NCBI RefSeq assembly: GCF_011044995.1
Contig: NZ_JAAKZW010000009.1
Coordinates: forward strand, 1 to 64,000
Length of the DNA: 64,000 nt
Reading direction: 5' to 3'
Source: Streptomyces mesophilus
GTDB lineage: Bacteria; Actinomycetota; Actinomycetes; Streptomycetales; Streptomycetaceae
In this document: one piece after another, positions 24,277 to 32,277 of the stretch
How the letters are laid out: each line of letters starts with the position of its first letter
How positions within the stretch are numbered: the first letter of the stretch is position 1
Position numbers and translations under genes: made by a program
Notes under the pieces: model-generated
What the model saw: the letters and a program-made list of their open reading frames with translations, nothing else
Told to the model about the DNA's origin: nothing
Databases searched by the model: none

Positions 24277-25290
24277 TCAGCCCGAAGCGGACCGCGGCGC
24301 CGTGGTCTGCCGGCGCGTCAACCGCGGGGGCAGCAGGGTGGATTCGGGCACGGGCAGCTGCTCCAGCTTGTGCATCAGGAGCTCCACCGCCTCGGCCCCG
24401 ATCTCGGCCGACGGAACCGCCACGTTCGACACCGGCAGGGGCGCCTGTTCGGCCTGCGCGTCGGGGCAGATCGCCACCACCGACAGGTCATCGGGCACCC
24501 GCAGGCCCAGCTCGCGGAACGCGTCGATGAGCGGCTGCACCAGCGGTTCGTTGTGCACCACGAGGCCGGTCAGCCCCGGGTGTTCGCGCAGCAGCCGCTG
24601 CGCCATGTCGCGCGCCGCCGCCTGCGTTGCCTCGCAGGGATGGACCGTCGACGTGAGTCCGCGCTCGTCCGCGGCCGCGGTGAAGCCGCGCGTGACGCGC
24701 TGGGCGAAACCGGTCTCCCGCAGGTAGACCTCGGGCGGCGAGCCGACCAGCGCCACGCACCGGTGGCCCAGCTCGGCCAGATGCCGCACGCACGCCCCGC
24801 CCGCCGCCTCGAAATCGAGGTCGATGCAGGTGAGCCCCCGCGGCTCGGCGGGGAACCCGATGAGCACGCTCGGCCGGTCGAGTGCCCGCAGCAACGGCAG
24901 CCGGGCGTCGTGCAGTTGGACGTCCATCACGATCAGCGCGTCGACAAGCGCCGTGTCCGCGACGCGCCTCAGCCCCTCCTCCCCCTCCTCCTGGGTGAGC
25001 AGCAGCACGTCGTGGTCGTGCCGGCGCGCCGCGGTCACCACCGACACGGCGAACTGCATGACCACCGGCACATGCATCCCGGTGCGGAACGGCACCACCA
25101 GGGCGAGCACGTTGGACCTGCTGCTGGCCAGCGCGCGGGCGCCGGCGTGCGGCCGGTAGCCGAGCGTGTGGATGCTGGCTTCGATGCGCTGCCGGGTCTC
25201 CGCCGAGATCGGCCGCTTCCCGCTCAGCGCGTACGAGACCGTGCTCGGCGACACCCCGGCATGCCGGGCCACATCGGTGATCTTGACCAT
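24277..25290 (-). CDS. LacI-family transcriptional regulator
   Basis: A 337-residue repressor. The N-terminal helix-turn-helix and hinge are KITDVARHAGVSPSTVSYAL and LGYRPHAGARALASSRSN. The rest is a ribose-binding-protein-like effector domain (about 60-337; for example FAQRVTRGF and LTGLVVHNEPLVQPLIDAF). It lies in the same leftward run as the ABC importer and GH31 gene, 37 bases after the GH31 stop, and just before GH3. It probably binds the TCGAA-NCGN-TTCGA palindromes near these genes. Inducer likely xylose, isoprimeverose or a xylo-oligosaccharide. The ATG was chosen over an adjacent upstream TTG. Confidence 0.9.
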   Translation of the reverse strand: MVKITDVARHAGVSPSTVSYALSGKRPISAETRQRIEASIHTLGYRPHAGARALASSRSNVLALVVPFRTGMHVPVVMQFAVSVVTAARRHDHDVLLLTQEEGEEGLRRVADTALVDALIVMDVQLHDARLPLLRALDRPSVLIGFPAEPRGLTCIDLDFEAAGGACVRHLAELGHRCVALVGSPPEVYLRETGFAQRVTRGFTAAADERGLTSTVHPCEATQAAARDMAQRLLREHPGLTGLVVHNEPLVQPLIDAFRELGLRVPDDLSVVAICPDAQAEQAPLPVSNVAVPSAEIGAEAVELLMHKLEQLPVPESTLLPPRLTRRQTTAPRSASG

Positions 25291-25327
25291 CAACTCCCCC
25301 TGGACGACTGGTCGGACGGACCCCGGC

Positions 25328-27589
25328 TCAGCCCAGCTCCGCCACGACCGCCCCGGTGCCGGCTTCGGCGCGCGTCTCGGGACCGCCCGCCACCTGAAGC
25401 CCCCACGGACGGCTCGTGTCGCTCGTCGAGGCCCGTACCGTGGAGCCCTCTCGTATGACGGTGAAGTCCACGCCGCCCACGGTCAGTTCGACCCGCTCGC
25501 CGCTGCGCAGCCCGTACGCACGCAGCGTCACACCGTCCGCGTGGTCGTAGTCCGGCCGGTCGTCGACGGCGCCCACCGGCAGCACCGCGCCCGGGCGTAC
25601 GAGCACCGGCGCGCTGTCGAAGCCGTGGCGCTCCTTCACCCAGCGCGGCCCCTGCACCTCCTCGCCGGTCAGCAGATGCGTCCAGGTGCCCTCGGGCACG
25701 TAGTACGAGACATCGCCCGCGTCCGAGAACACCGGCGCGACAAGGAGGTCGGGGCCGAGCATGTACTGCCGTTCCAGGTGGGTGCACGCCGGGTCGTCCG
25801 GGAATTCGAGGACCATCGCCCGCATCATCGGCACGCCTTCGGTGTGCGCCTGGCGGGAGACCGCGTCGAGGTACGGCATGAGGCGCAGCTTCAGGCGGGT
25901 GAACAGGCGCAGTACGTCGACGGCCTCCTCGTCGAACAGCCACGGCACCCGGTACGAGGACGAGCCGTGCAGCCGCGAGTGCGAGGAGAGGAGCCCGAAG
26001 GCGATCCACCGTTTGAACAGGGCGGGCGACGGTGTGCCTTCGAAGCCGCCGATGTCGTGGCTCCAGTAGCCGAAGCCGGACAGGCCGAGCGAGAGCCCGC
26101 CGCGCAGCGACTCGGCCATCGCCTCGTACGTGGACTCGCAGTCACCGCCCCAGTGCACCGGGAACTGCTGGCTGCCTGCGGTCGCCGAACGGGCGAAGAC
26201 CACGGCCTCGGCCTCCCCGCGGTGCTTGGTCAGCACGTCGAAGACCGTCTGGTTGTAGAGGTACGTGTAGTAGTTGTGCATCCGCTCCGGGTCGGAGCCG
26301 TCGAAGTAGGCCACGTCCGTGGGCACCCGCTCGCCGAAGTCGGTCTTGAAGCAGTCGACGCCCATCTCGAGCAGCGCCTCCAGCTTGCCCGCGTACCAGG
26401 CACGCGCCTGGGGGTTGGAGAAGTCGACCAGGGCCATGCCCGGCTGCCACAGGTCCCACTGCCACACGCTGCCGTCCGGCTTCTTCAGGAGATAGCCGCC
26501 CTCACGCCCCTCGGCGAACAGCGGGGAGCGCTGCGCGATGTACGGGTTGATCCAGACGCAGATCCGCAGCCCCTTCTCCTTCAGGCGGGCAAGCATGCCC
26601 CGCGGGTCGGGAAAGACGCGCGGGTCCCAGGTGAAGTCGCACCAGTTGAACTCGCGCATCCAGAAGCAGTCGAAGTGGAAGACGGACAGCGGCAGTTCGC
26701 GCTCCGCCATCCCGTCGATGAAGGACGTCACCGTCTCCTCGTCGTAGGAGGTGGTGAACGACGTCGACAGCCACAGCCCGAACGACCAGGCCGGCGGCAG
26801 CGCGGGCCGGCCGGTGAGCGCGGTGTACTTGCGCAGGATCTCCTTCGGGGTCGGGCCGTGGATGACGTAATACGTCAGGTCCTGGCCCTCGACGCTGAAC
26901 TGCACCCGCGAGACCGCCTCCGAGCCGACCTCGAGGGACACCCGGCCGGGGTGGTCGACGAAGACGCCGTAGCCCGCGTCCGTCAGGTAGAACGGCACGT
27001 TCTTGTAGGCCTGTTCGGTGGCCGTGCCGCCGTCCGCGTTCCAGATGTCGACCACCTGGCCGTTCTTGACCAGCGGCCCGAAGCGTTCGCCGAGCCCGTA
27101 GACGTTGGTGCCGACCGTGAGGTTCAGCTGCTCGCGCAGATAGTGCTCGCCGCTGTCCGTCTGCATGATGCCCATGGCCTTGGGGCCCGAGGACGTGAGC
27201 GGCTTCATCCCGTCCGTGGTGAGGAAGTCGAGCTGCCAGGGCCCGCCGCGCGACACCCGCAGGGCGAGGCTGCCCGCGACGAGCAGCGCATGGCCGTCGT
27301 CGTACGACACCTGCGCGTGCGTGTCGCCCTCGGCCAGGGCGAAGTGCGGGCCCCGGTCGACCTCACCGTCGAAGTGGGTGAGGGTCACGCCGATCACATC
27401 GGGCAGGGGCGAGTGGCACGAGACCGTCATGACCGGGCCCTTCAGCAGATCGCCGCGGTGCCGGATGGGCTGGGTGGGGGCGTGGATCTCGAGCGTGCCG
27501 CCTTCGGCGTCGGTCACGTCGAGGACCTCGACCGGATGAGCGGCGCTCACGCCCTTGCGCAGCATCCAGTAGCCGTCGGTGAACTTCAT
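25328..27589 (-). CDS. Alpha-xylosidase (GH31, YicI type), first copy
   Basis: A 753-residue cytosolic enzyme predicted to release alpha-linked xylose, for example from isoprimeverose or xyloglucan oligosaccharides. Catalytic residues align with E. coli YicI almost by number: nucleophile Asp417 in FKTDFGERVPTD and acid/base Asp483 in HWGGDC. Other signatures: FHFDCFWMREFNWCDFTWDP, WINPYIAQRSPLF and the N-terminal lectin-like domain that begins MKFTDGYWML. It is fourth in the operon after the substrate-binding protein and two permeases. A paralog of similar length is encoded at the other end of the island. Confidence 0.93.
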   Translation of the reverse strand: MKFTDGYWMLRKGVSAAHPVEVLDVTDAEGGTLEIHAPTQPIRHRGDLLKGPVMTVSCHSPLPDVIGVTLTHFDGEVDRGPHFALAEGDTHAQVSYDDGHALLVAGSLALRVSRGGPWQLDFLTTDGMKPLTSSGPKAMGIMQTDSGEHYLREQLNLTVGTNVYGLGERFGPLVKNGQVVDIWNADGGTATEQAYKNVPFYLTDAGYGVFVDHPGRVSLEVGSEAVSRVQFSVEGQDLTYYVIHGPTPKEILRKYTALTGRPALPPAWSFGLWLSTSFTTSYDEETVTSFIDGMAERELPLSVFHFDCFWMREFNWCDFTWDPRVFPDPRGMLARLKEKGLRICVWINPYIAQRSPLFAEGREGGYLLKKPDGSVWQWDLWQPGMALVDFSNPQARAWYAGKLEALLEMGVDCFKTDFGERVPTDVAYFDGSDPERMHNYYTYLYNQTVFDVLTKHRGEAEAVVFARSATAGSQQFPVHWGGDCESTYEAMAESLRGGLSLGLSGFGYWSHDIGGFEGTPSPALFKRWIAFGLLSSHSRLHGSSSYRVPWLFDEEAVDVLRLFTRLKLRLMPYLDAVSRQAHTEGVPMMRAMVLEFPDDPACTHLERQYMLGPDLLVAPVFSDAGDVSYYVPEGTWTHLLTGEEVQGPRWVKERHGFDSAPVLVRPGAVLPVGAVDDRPDYDHADGVTLRAYGLRSGERVELTVGGVDFTVIREGSTVRASTSDTSRPWGLQVAGGPETRAEAGTGAVVAELG

Positions 27590-27628
27590 GCGGCCGCCTT
27601 TCGGGGTGTACCGGGGTGGGTTCGGGGA

Positions 27629-28450
27629 TCACTTGACCGCGCCCACGGCGATGCCGCGGGTCAGCGTCCGCTGGAAGAGGAGGAAGAAGGCGATGGCGGG
27701 CAGCACGCCGAGGAGCGCGGCGGCGTTCGTCATCGTGGCGTCCATGTCGCGCTGGCCCTGCAGCACACCGAGGGCGACGGAGACGGTCTGGACGTCGTCG
27801 GAGACGAGCATGACCAGGGGCAGCAGGAACTCGTTCCAGGTCCAGATGAAGAACAGCACCATAAGGACGCCGATGGTGGGCCGGCTGACCGGCACCACGA
27901 CCCGCCACAGGACCTGCCACTTGGTGGCCCCGTCGATCCGGGCGGCCTCGATGATCTCGCGCGGGAAACCGGAGAGCACGGAGGAGAGCAGATAGGTGCC
28001 GAAGGCCGACTGGATGACCGTGAAGACGATGATGACGCTGAGCCTGGTGTCGTAGAGGCCGGCCTCCTTGGAGAGGTAGTAGATCGGGTAGACCAGGGTC
28101 TCCTGCGGCAGCATGTTCGCCAGGACGAAGAAGGCGAGCACCCACGGCCGTCCCTTGATCCGGCCGATGCCGATGGCGTACGCGCTGAACACGGAGAGCA
28201 CGACGGCGAGCACCGCCACCGAGCCGGAGATCAGCACGGAGTTCCACAGCTTCTCGCCGAAGTCCACGCGCTCCCAGAAGTCGGCGAGACCGTCCAGGTA
28301 CACGCTGTCGGGCAGGCTGAGCGGCCCGTCGGAGGAGTACTCCTCGGGGGACTTCACCGCGTTCATGAGCACGACCACGAACGGCAGGACCATGAACAGC
28401 GCGCCGAGTACGAGCGCCGCGAGTACGGGGTACTTCTTGAGGGCGGTCAT
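27629..28450 (-). CDS. Sugar ABC transporter permease (MalG type)
   Basis: A 273-residue inner-membrane protein of the CUT1 importer family. Six hydrophobic spans are visible (for example VLAALVLGALFMVLPFVVVLM and LLGVLPAIAFFLLFQ), and the cytoplasmic EAA-loop reads EAARIDGATKWQVLWRVVVPVSRP. The ATG overlaps the upstream stop (ATGA). It forms a heterodimer with the next-encoded MalF-type permease. No ATPase gene is in the operon, so a shared ATPase (MsiK-like) is presumably used. Confidence 0.92.
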   Translation of the reverse strand: MTALKKYPVLAALVLGALFMVLPFVVVLMNAVKSPEEYSSDGPLSLPDSVYLDGLADFWERVDFGEKLWNSVLISGSVAVLAVVLSVFSAYAIGIGRIKGRPWVLAFFVLANMLPQETLVYPIYYLSKEAGLYDTRLSVIIVFTVIQSAFGTYLLSSVLSGFPREIIEAARIDGATKWQVLWRVVVPVSRPTIGVLMVLFFIWTWNEFLLPLVMLVSDDVQTVSVALGVLQGQRDMDATMTNAAALLGVLPAIAFFLLFQRTLTRGIAVGAVK

Positions 28451-29421
28451 CCGGCCTCGTCCTCCGCCCTGGTCTGCAGGCGCAGCGCGACGAGGGCCAG
28501 CACCATGATGAGAATGGTGAGGACGGTGGAGACAGCGGCCCCGTAGCCCGCCTGGAAGTTCTCGAAGAAGTTCTGGTACGCGAAGTAGGACGGCACGTTG
28601 GTCGACCCGCCGGGGCCGCCGCCGGTCAGGACGTACACCATGCCGAAGACCTTCAGGGCCGCGATCGTGCACCACAGGAGCACCACCGCGATCTCCGGCC
28701 GCAGTTGCGGCAGGGTGACGTGCCAGAACCGCCGCCACCAGCCGGCGCCGTCCAGCTCCGCCGCCTCGTGCAGGGCCGGGTCCAGGCGCTGCAGTCCGGA
28801 CATGAAGATGACCAGCGGGAAGCCGATCTGCACCCAGACCATCACGGCCATGACGCTGTACAGCGCCCAGTCGGGATCACCGAGCCAGTCCTGCTGCAGC
28901 GAGTCGAGGCCGACTGCTCCGAGCAGATCGTTAAGGGAGCCGTTCTCGGGTGCGAGGATCCAGCTCCAGACGATGCCGGCGACCGCGATCGGCAGCACCT
29001 GCGGCAGATAGAAGCAGGCGCGCAGGGCCGACGCCCAGCGGCTGCCGGCGTGCTTGGCGACCACGTCGAAGAGCGCGGAGGCGAGGACGAGTCCGAGGGC
29101 GGTGGGCACCAACGCCATCGCCACGACCATCGCCAGACTGTGCCGGAACGACTCCCAGAAGTCCTCGTCGCCGATGAGCTTCTCGTAGTTGTCCAGACCC
29201 GTGAACTCCGGGGTGCCGACGCCCGACCACTCGGTGAAGCTGATGCCGGTGTTCATGACGAACGGCACGACGATGACGACGAGGAACGCGAGCGCGCCCG
29301 GCAGCAGGTACAGCGCGTACGACCCGTCCGTCCGGGAGCGCCCGGCGCCCGCCCGGCGCCGACGGGAGGGGGTCGGACCCCCGTCGGCGCCTGCCGGGGC
29401 CTTGGTGGCGAGGCCGGTCAT
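28447..29421 (-). CDS. Sugar ABC transporter permease (MalF type)
   Basis: A 324-residue permease. A cytosolic Arg-rich leader precedes the first span (YALYLLPGALAFLVVIVVPF), followed by five further spans and the EAA-loop EAAELDGAGWWRRFWHVTLPQLRP. VLTGGGPGGSTNV is typical of CUT1 MalF partners. It overlaps the binding-protein gene and the second permease gene by four bases each, so the three are translationally coupled. Confidence 0.92.
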   Translation of the reverse strand: MTGLATKAPAGADGGPTPSRRRRAGAGRSRTDGSYALYLLPGALAFLVVIVVPFVMNTGISFTEWSGVGTPEFTGLDNYEKLIGDEDFWESFRHSLAMVVAMALVPTALGLVLASALFDVVAKHAGSRWASALRACFYLPQVLPIAVAGIVWSWILAPENGSLNDLLGAVGLDSLQQDWLGDPDWALYSVMAVMVWVQIGFPLVIFMSGLQRLDPALHEAAELDGAGWWRRFWHVTLPQLRPEIAVVLLWCTIAALKVFGMVYVLTGGGPGGSTNVPSYFAYQNFFENFQAGYGAAVSTVLTILIMVLALVALRLQTRAEDEAG

Positions 29422-30716
29422 TCCTTCAGCACGTTCTCGTCGTACTCGGACTGGAGCGACTTCAGTACGTCACCCGGCCCGGCGCTCTGCGTGATCAGCT
29501 TCTGGACCTCGGAGGCGAGGCTGTCGTAGAAGCCGTTGGCCGGCCAGTCCGGGTAGAACGCGAGGCCGTCGTTCCCCGCGAGCGTGTCGAACTGCTCGAT
29601 CAGCTTCTTCGCCCGCTCGTCGGTGATGGCGGAGGAGTCCGCGGCGACCGGGACGCCGCCGGCGTTGCCGAGGGTGTTCTGGGCCTGCTTCTTCATCGTG
29701 ATGTCGATGAAGTCGTAGGCGAGTTCCTTGTTCTTGGCGCCTTCGGGCACCACCCAGAGGTTGCCGCCCGAGCCGAGCGTGAGCTTGCTGCCGGGCCACA
29801 TGAAGGTGTCCCAGTCGAAGCTCTTCACCTCCTCGGCGAAGCGGCCGAACCACCAGCTGCCGGAGAAGAACATCGGGTGCTTGCCCTGCATGAAGGAGAC
29901 GCCGGCGTCCTCGGCCTTCAGGCCGCTGGAGCTCTTGGCGATATAGCCCTTGTCGACCCAGTCGGCGAAGGTCTCGGCGGCGTAGGTCCAGGCGGCGTCG
30001 GAGAAGTCGGTCTTGCCCTTCATCTGGAAGTCGTCGACCCAGGAGCGGTCGGCCTGCGAGAGGGCGAGCTGGTAGACGTACTGCTGGGCTATGTATTCGG
30101 CGCCGCCGTTGGCGAACGGGGTGAGGCCGGCGTCCTTGAAGGTCGCGAGGGCGTCCTCAAGCTCGTCGACCGTGGTCGGGACGTCGACCTTGTGCTCGGT
30201 GAACAGGTCCTTGTTGTAGTAGACCATCGTGTACTCGGCGTAGTTGGGCACGCCGTACCAGGCGCCCTTGCCCATGACGCCCTTGTCGTACCTGCTGGTG
30301 ATGGCGACGGTGGGCGGGACGGTCTTGTCCCAGCCGCGCTTCTTCGCCTCATCGGTCAGATCGGTGAGCAGCCCCTGCTTCGACAGCTGCCCGGTGGTGG
30401 CGTTGCCCTTGTTGTACTCGAGCAGGTCGGGTGCCTTGTCGGAGTTCAGGACCTGCGGGGCGGTCTTCTGGATCTGTTCGAAGCCCTTGGCCTCGAACTC
30501 GACCTTGACGTCCGGGTGCGTCTTCTTGAACTCGGCGATGGCCTCGTTCCAGGCCTTGCCCATGGCGCTCTCCGGCGCCTCGTAGTGCCAGAGCCGCAGC
30601 GTCTTGCCGGACTCCTTGTCGCCTGCGTCGTCGCCGCACGCGGCGAGCGTGCTCATCGAAAGAATCCCTGCCAGGGCGGCCGCCAGTAGGCGCGCCCTTC
30701 TCCGTGCCTTCAACAT
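29418..30716 (-). CDS. Sugar-binding lipoprotein of CUT1 ABC importer
   Basis: A 432-residue extracellular solute-binding protein (family 1). The signal peptide ends in a lipobox LAAC with the lipidated Cys27. The mature part has KTLRLWHYEAPES, APDLLEYNKGNATTGQ, MVYYNKDLF and MFFSGSWWFGRF. It is first in the operon SBP, MalF, MalG, GH31, LacI, so the ligand is probably a xylose-containing oligosaccharide. The ATG has GGAGGCAGC upstream. It is controlled by a TTGACC-17-TACCTT promoter whose start lies in a LacI-type operator. Confidence 0.92.
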   Translation of the reverse strand: MLKARRRARLLAAALAGILSMSTLAACGDDAGDKESGKTLRLWHYEAPESAMGKAWNEAIAEFKKTHPDVKVEFEAKGFEQIQKTAPQVLNSDKAPDLLEYNKGNATTGQLSKQGLLTDLTDEAKKRGWDKTVPPTVAITSRYDKGVMGKGAWYGVPNYAEYTMVYYNKDLFTEHKVDVPTTVDELEDALATFKDAGLTPFANGGAEYIAQQYVYQLALSQADRSWVDDFQMKGKTDFSDAAWTYAAETFADWVDKGYIAKSSSGLKAEDAGVSFMQGKHPMFFSGSWWFGRFAEEVKSFDWDTFMWPGSKLTLGSGGNLWVVPEGAKNKELAYDFIDITMKKQAQNTLGNAGGVPVAADSSAITDERAKKLIEQFDTLAGNDGLAFYPDWPANGFYDSLASEVQKLITQSAGPGDVLKSLQSEYDENVLKE

Positions 30717-30764
30717 CGGCTGCCTCCATCGGAGTGGGAAATGCCGGAAGGAAGTGCGGGTGCG

Positions 30765-30778
30765 TCGAATCGATTCGA
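30765..30778. promoter_or_regulatory. LacI-type operator 2 of the ABC-GH31 operon
   Basis: TCGAATCGATTCGA is a perfect 14-base palindrome in the leader of the binding-protein gene, 23 bases (centre to centre) from the site at 30787. Confidence 0.65.
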
Positions 30779-30786
30779 TGACTGCT

Positions 30787-30802
30787 GTCGAATCGCTTCG
30801 AC
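30787..30802. promoter_or_regulatory. LacI-type operator 1 of the ABC-GH31 operon
   Basis: GTCGAATCGCTTCGAC has 6-base arms and is identical over 16 bases to the GH3 site at 24183-24198. It covers the predicted transcription start. Confidence 0.68.
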
Positions 30803-30807
30803 GGAGC

Positions 30808-30836
30808 AAGGTAGGGATGTGTCGGCAGTAGGTCAA
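30808..30836 (-). promoter_or_regulatory. Promoter of the ABC-GH31-LacI operon
   Basis: On the leftward strand TTGACC and TACCTT are separated by 17 bases, close to the housekeeping consensus. The predicted start near 30801 lies in operator 1. Confidence 0.62.
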
Positions 30837-30861
30837 TGGCGTGAACAAATCGAATATCACT

Positions 30862-30867
30862 TAGGCT
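30862..30867 (+). promoter_or_regulatory. -10 box of the ROK gene (TAGGCT)
   Basis: TAGGCT is nine bases before the ATG of the ROK gene, and there is no ribosome-binding site, so the transcript would be leaderless or nearly so. No -35 match was found. Confidence 0.35.
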
Positions 30868-30876
30868 CGGCCCACG

Positions 30877-32175
30877 ATGAACAGCAGTGACCCGTTCGCC
30901 ACCTCCCCCAAGGCCGACAAGGCGACCCTGCGCCGGCACAACCTGAGTCTCGTGCTGCGTACGGTGCACGACGCGGGCGAGGCGACCCGGGCCGCGGTCG
31001 CCGGGCGGGTCGGGCTGACCCGGGCGGCGGTCTCCTCCCTGGTGGACCAGCTGCTCGGCGACGGATACCTCACCGAGTGGGGCAAGACGTTCAGCGGCCA
31101 GGCGGGCCGGCCCGGCACGGTCCTGAAGATGGCGCGCACCGGGCCCGCCGGGCTCGGCGTCGAGATCAACATCGACTACATCACCGTGTGCGTGGTCGAT
31201 CTCGCCGGCACGGATCGTGTACGGCTGGTCGAGCGCCTCGACAACCGGGCGGCCGCGCCCACCGCCGTCCTGACGCAGGCCGCGCGGATCGCGGCCCGCG
31301 CCCTGGAGTCCGCCGCCGAGCAGGAACTGCGGCCGGTGGCGGCCGAGTTGGCGCTGCCCGGTCTGGTGTCCGGCGGCGCGGTGCGGCAGGCACCCAACCT
31401 CGGCTGGAACCGGGTGGCCGTCGAGGGCGTGTTCGCCCAGGCGCTGTCCGCCCTGCGTCCCGCGCACCGTGCGCTGCCGGTCAGCGCGGACAACGAGGCG
31501 AATCTGGCGGCGATGGCCGAGCTGTGGTTCGGCGACGTCGTGGGGGACGGTGCGGGGAAGGGCGCGGGCAAGGGCGCGTCGGCCCACGACGGCACCGGGC
31601 GCGTGACCAGCTTCATCTATCTGACCGGCGAGATCGGTATCGGCGGCGCGCTGGTCCTTGGGGGCCGGCTGCTGCGCGGCGCCCACGGGTTCGCGGGCGA
31701 GATCGGGCATGTCGTGGTGGAGGCGGACGGGCCCGAGTGCCGGTGCGGGGCGCGCGGTTGTCTGGAGCAGTACGCGGGTCAGGCCGCACTGCTGCGGGCG
31801 GCGGGCCTCGACGAGAGCTCGGGGGCGGCCGGTGTCGCGGAGCTGGAGTCGCGGGCACGGGACGGGAACAAGCAGGCCCTTGCGGCGCTCGAGGACGCCG
31901 GGCGGCGTCTGGGCCGGGTGCTTTCGGGGGCTGTGAACCTCATCGATCCGGACGCGGTGCTGCTCGGCGGTGTCTTCCGCGGGCTGATGCCGTGGCTGGC
32001 CCCGGCCGCGGACGCGGAGTTGACGGCGCGGGTGGTGTCGGGCCTGTGGACGCCCGGCAACGGCCGGCTGCGCGCTTCGTCCTCGTCCGGGGACGCGGCG
32101 CGCGGCGCGGCCGCGCGCGTGATCCGTGAGGTGCTCGCGGATCCGGCGGCGTACGCGGAGCGCGGGACCAACTGA
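30877..32175 (+). CDS. ROK-family transcriptional regulator
   Basis: A 432-residue regulator. The N-terminal winged helix is LSLVLRTVHDAGEATRAAVA with GRVGLTRAAVSSLVDQLLG. The ROK sugar-kinase-like domain has the zinc-binding motif ECRCGARGCLEQY, and GEIGIGGALVLGG and HGFAGEIGHVVVE. A Gly/Lys-rich insert (GAGKGAGKGASAHDGTG, about 225-245) is unusual. It is divergent from the ABC-GH31 operon and likely senses a sugar, as does Rok7B7 of Streptomyces coelicolor, which controls xylose transport; whether this one binds DNA here is unproven. Confidence 0.9.
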   Translation: MNSSDPFATSPKADKATLRRHNLSLVLRTVHDAGEATRAAVAGRVGLTRAAVSSLVDQLLGDGYLTEWGKTFSGQAGRPGTVLKMARTGPAGLGVEINIDYITVCVVDLAGTDRVRLVERLDNRAAAPTAVLTQAARIAARALESAAEQELRPVAAELALPGLVSGGAVRQAPNLGWNRVAVEGVFAQALSALRPAHRALPVSADNEANLAAMAELWFGDVVGDGAGKGAGKGASAHDGTGRVTSFIYLTGEIGIGGALVLGGRLLRGAHGFAGEIGHVVVEADGPECRCGARGCLEQYAGQAALLRAAGLDESSGAAGVAELESRARDGNKQALAALEDAGRRLGRVLSGAVNLIDPDAVLLGGVFRGLMPWLAPAADAELTARVVSGLWTPGNGRLRASSSSGDAARGAAARVIREVLADPAAYAERGTN

Positions 32176-32234
32176 CGCCCTGCTTCAGCGGGGCATGGCG
32201 GCGCCGGTCCGGTCCCGCGCTCCGGGTCAGAGTT

Positions 32235-32262
32235 GGGACAGGTCGGCAGTAGGGCCTGTCCC
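32235..32262. terminator. Bidirectional hairpin terminator between ROK and GH1 genes
   Basis: GGGACAGG (32235-32242) pairs perfectly with CCTGTCCC (32255-32262) around a 12-base loop. It lies between the convergent ROK and GH1 stop codons and can serve both. Confidence 0.7.
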
Positions 32263-32277
32263 GGTGTGTGCTTCAGG

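Noticed and set aside
25166-28546. 1126-codon frame antisense to GH31 and permease genes
   Set aside because: Very Gly/Arg/His-rich and motif-free; it spans three well-supported genes of the opposite strand.
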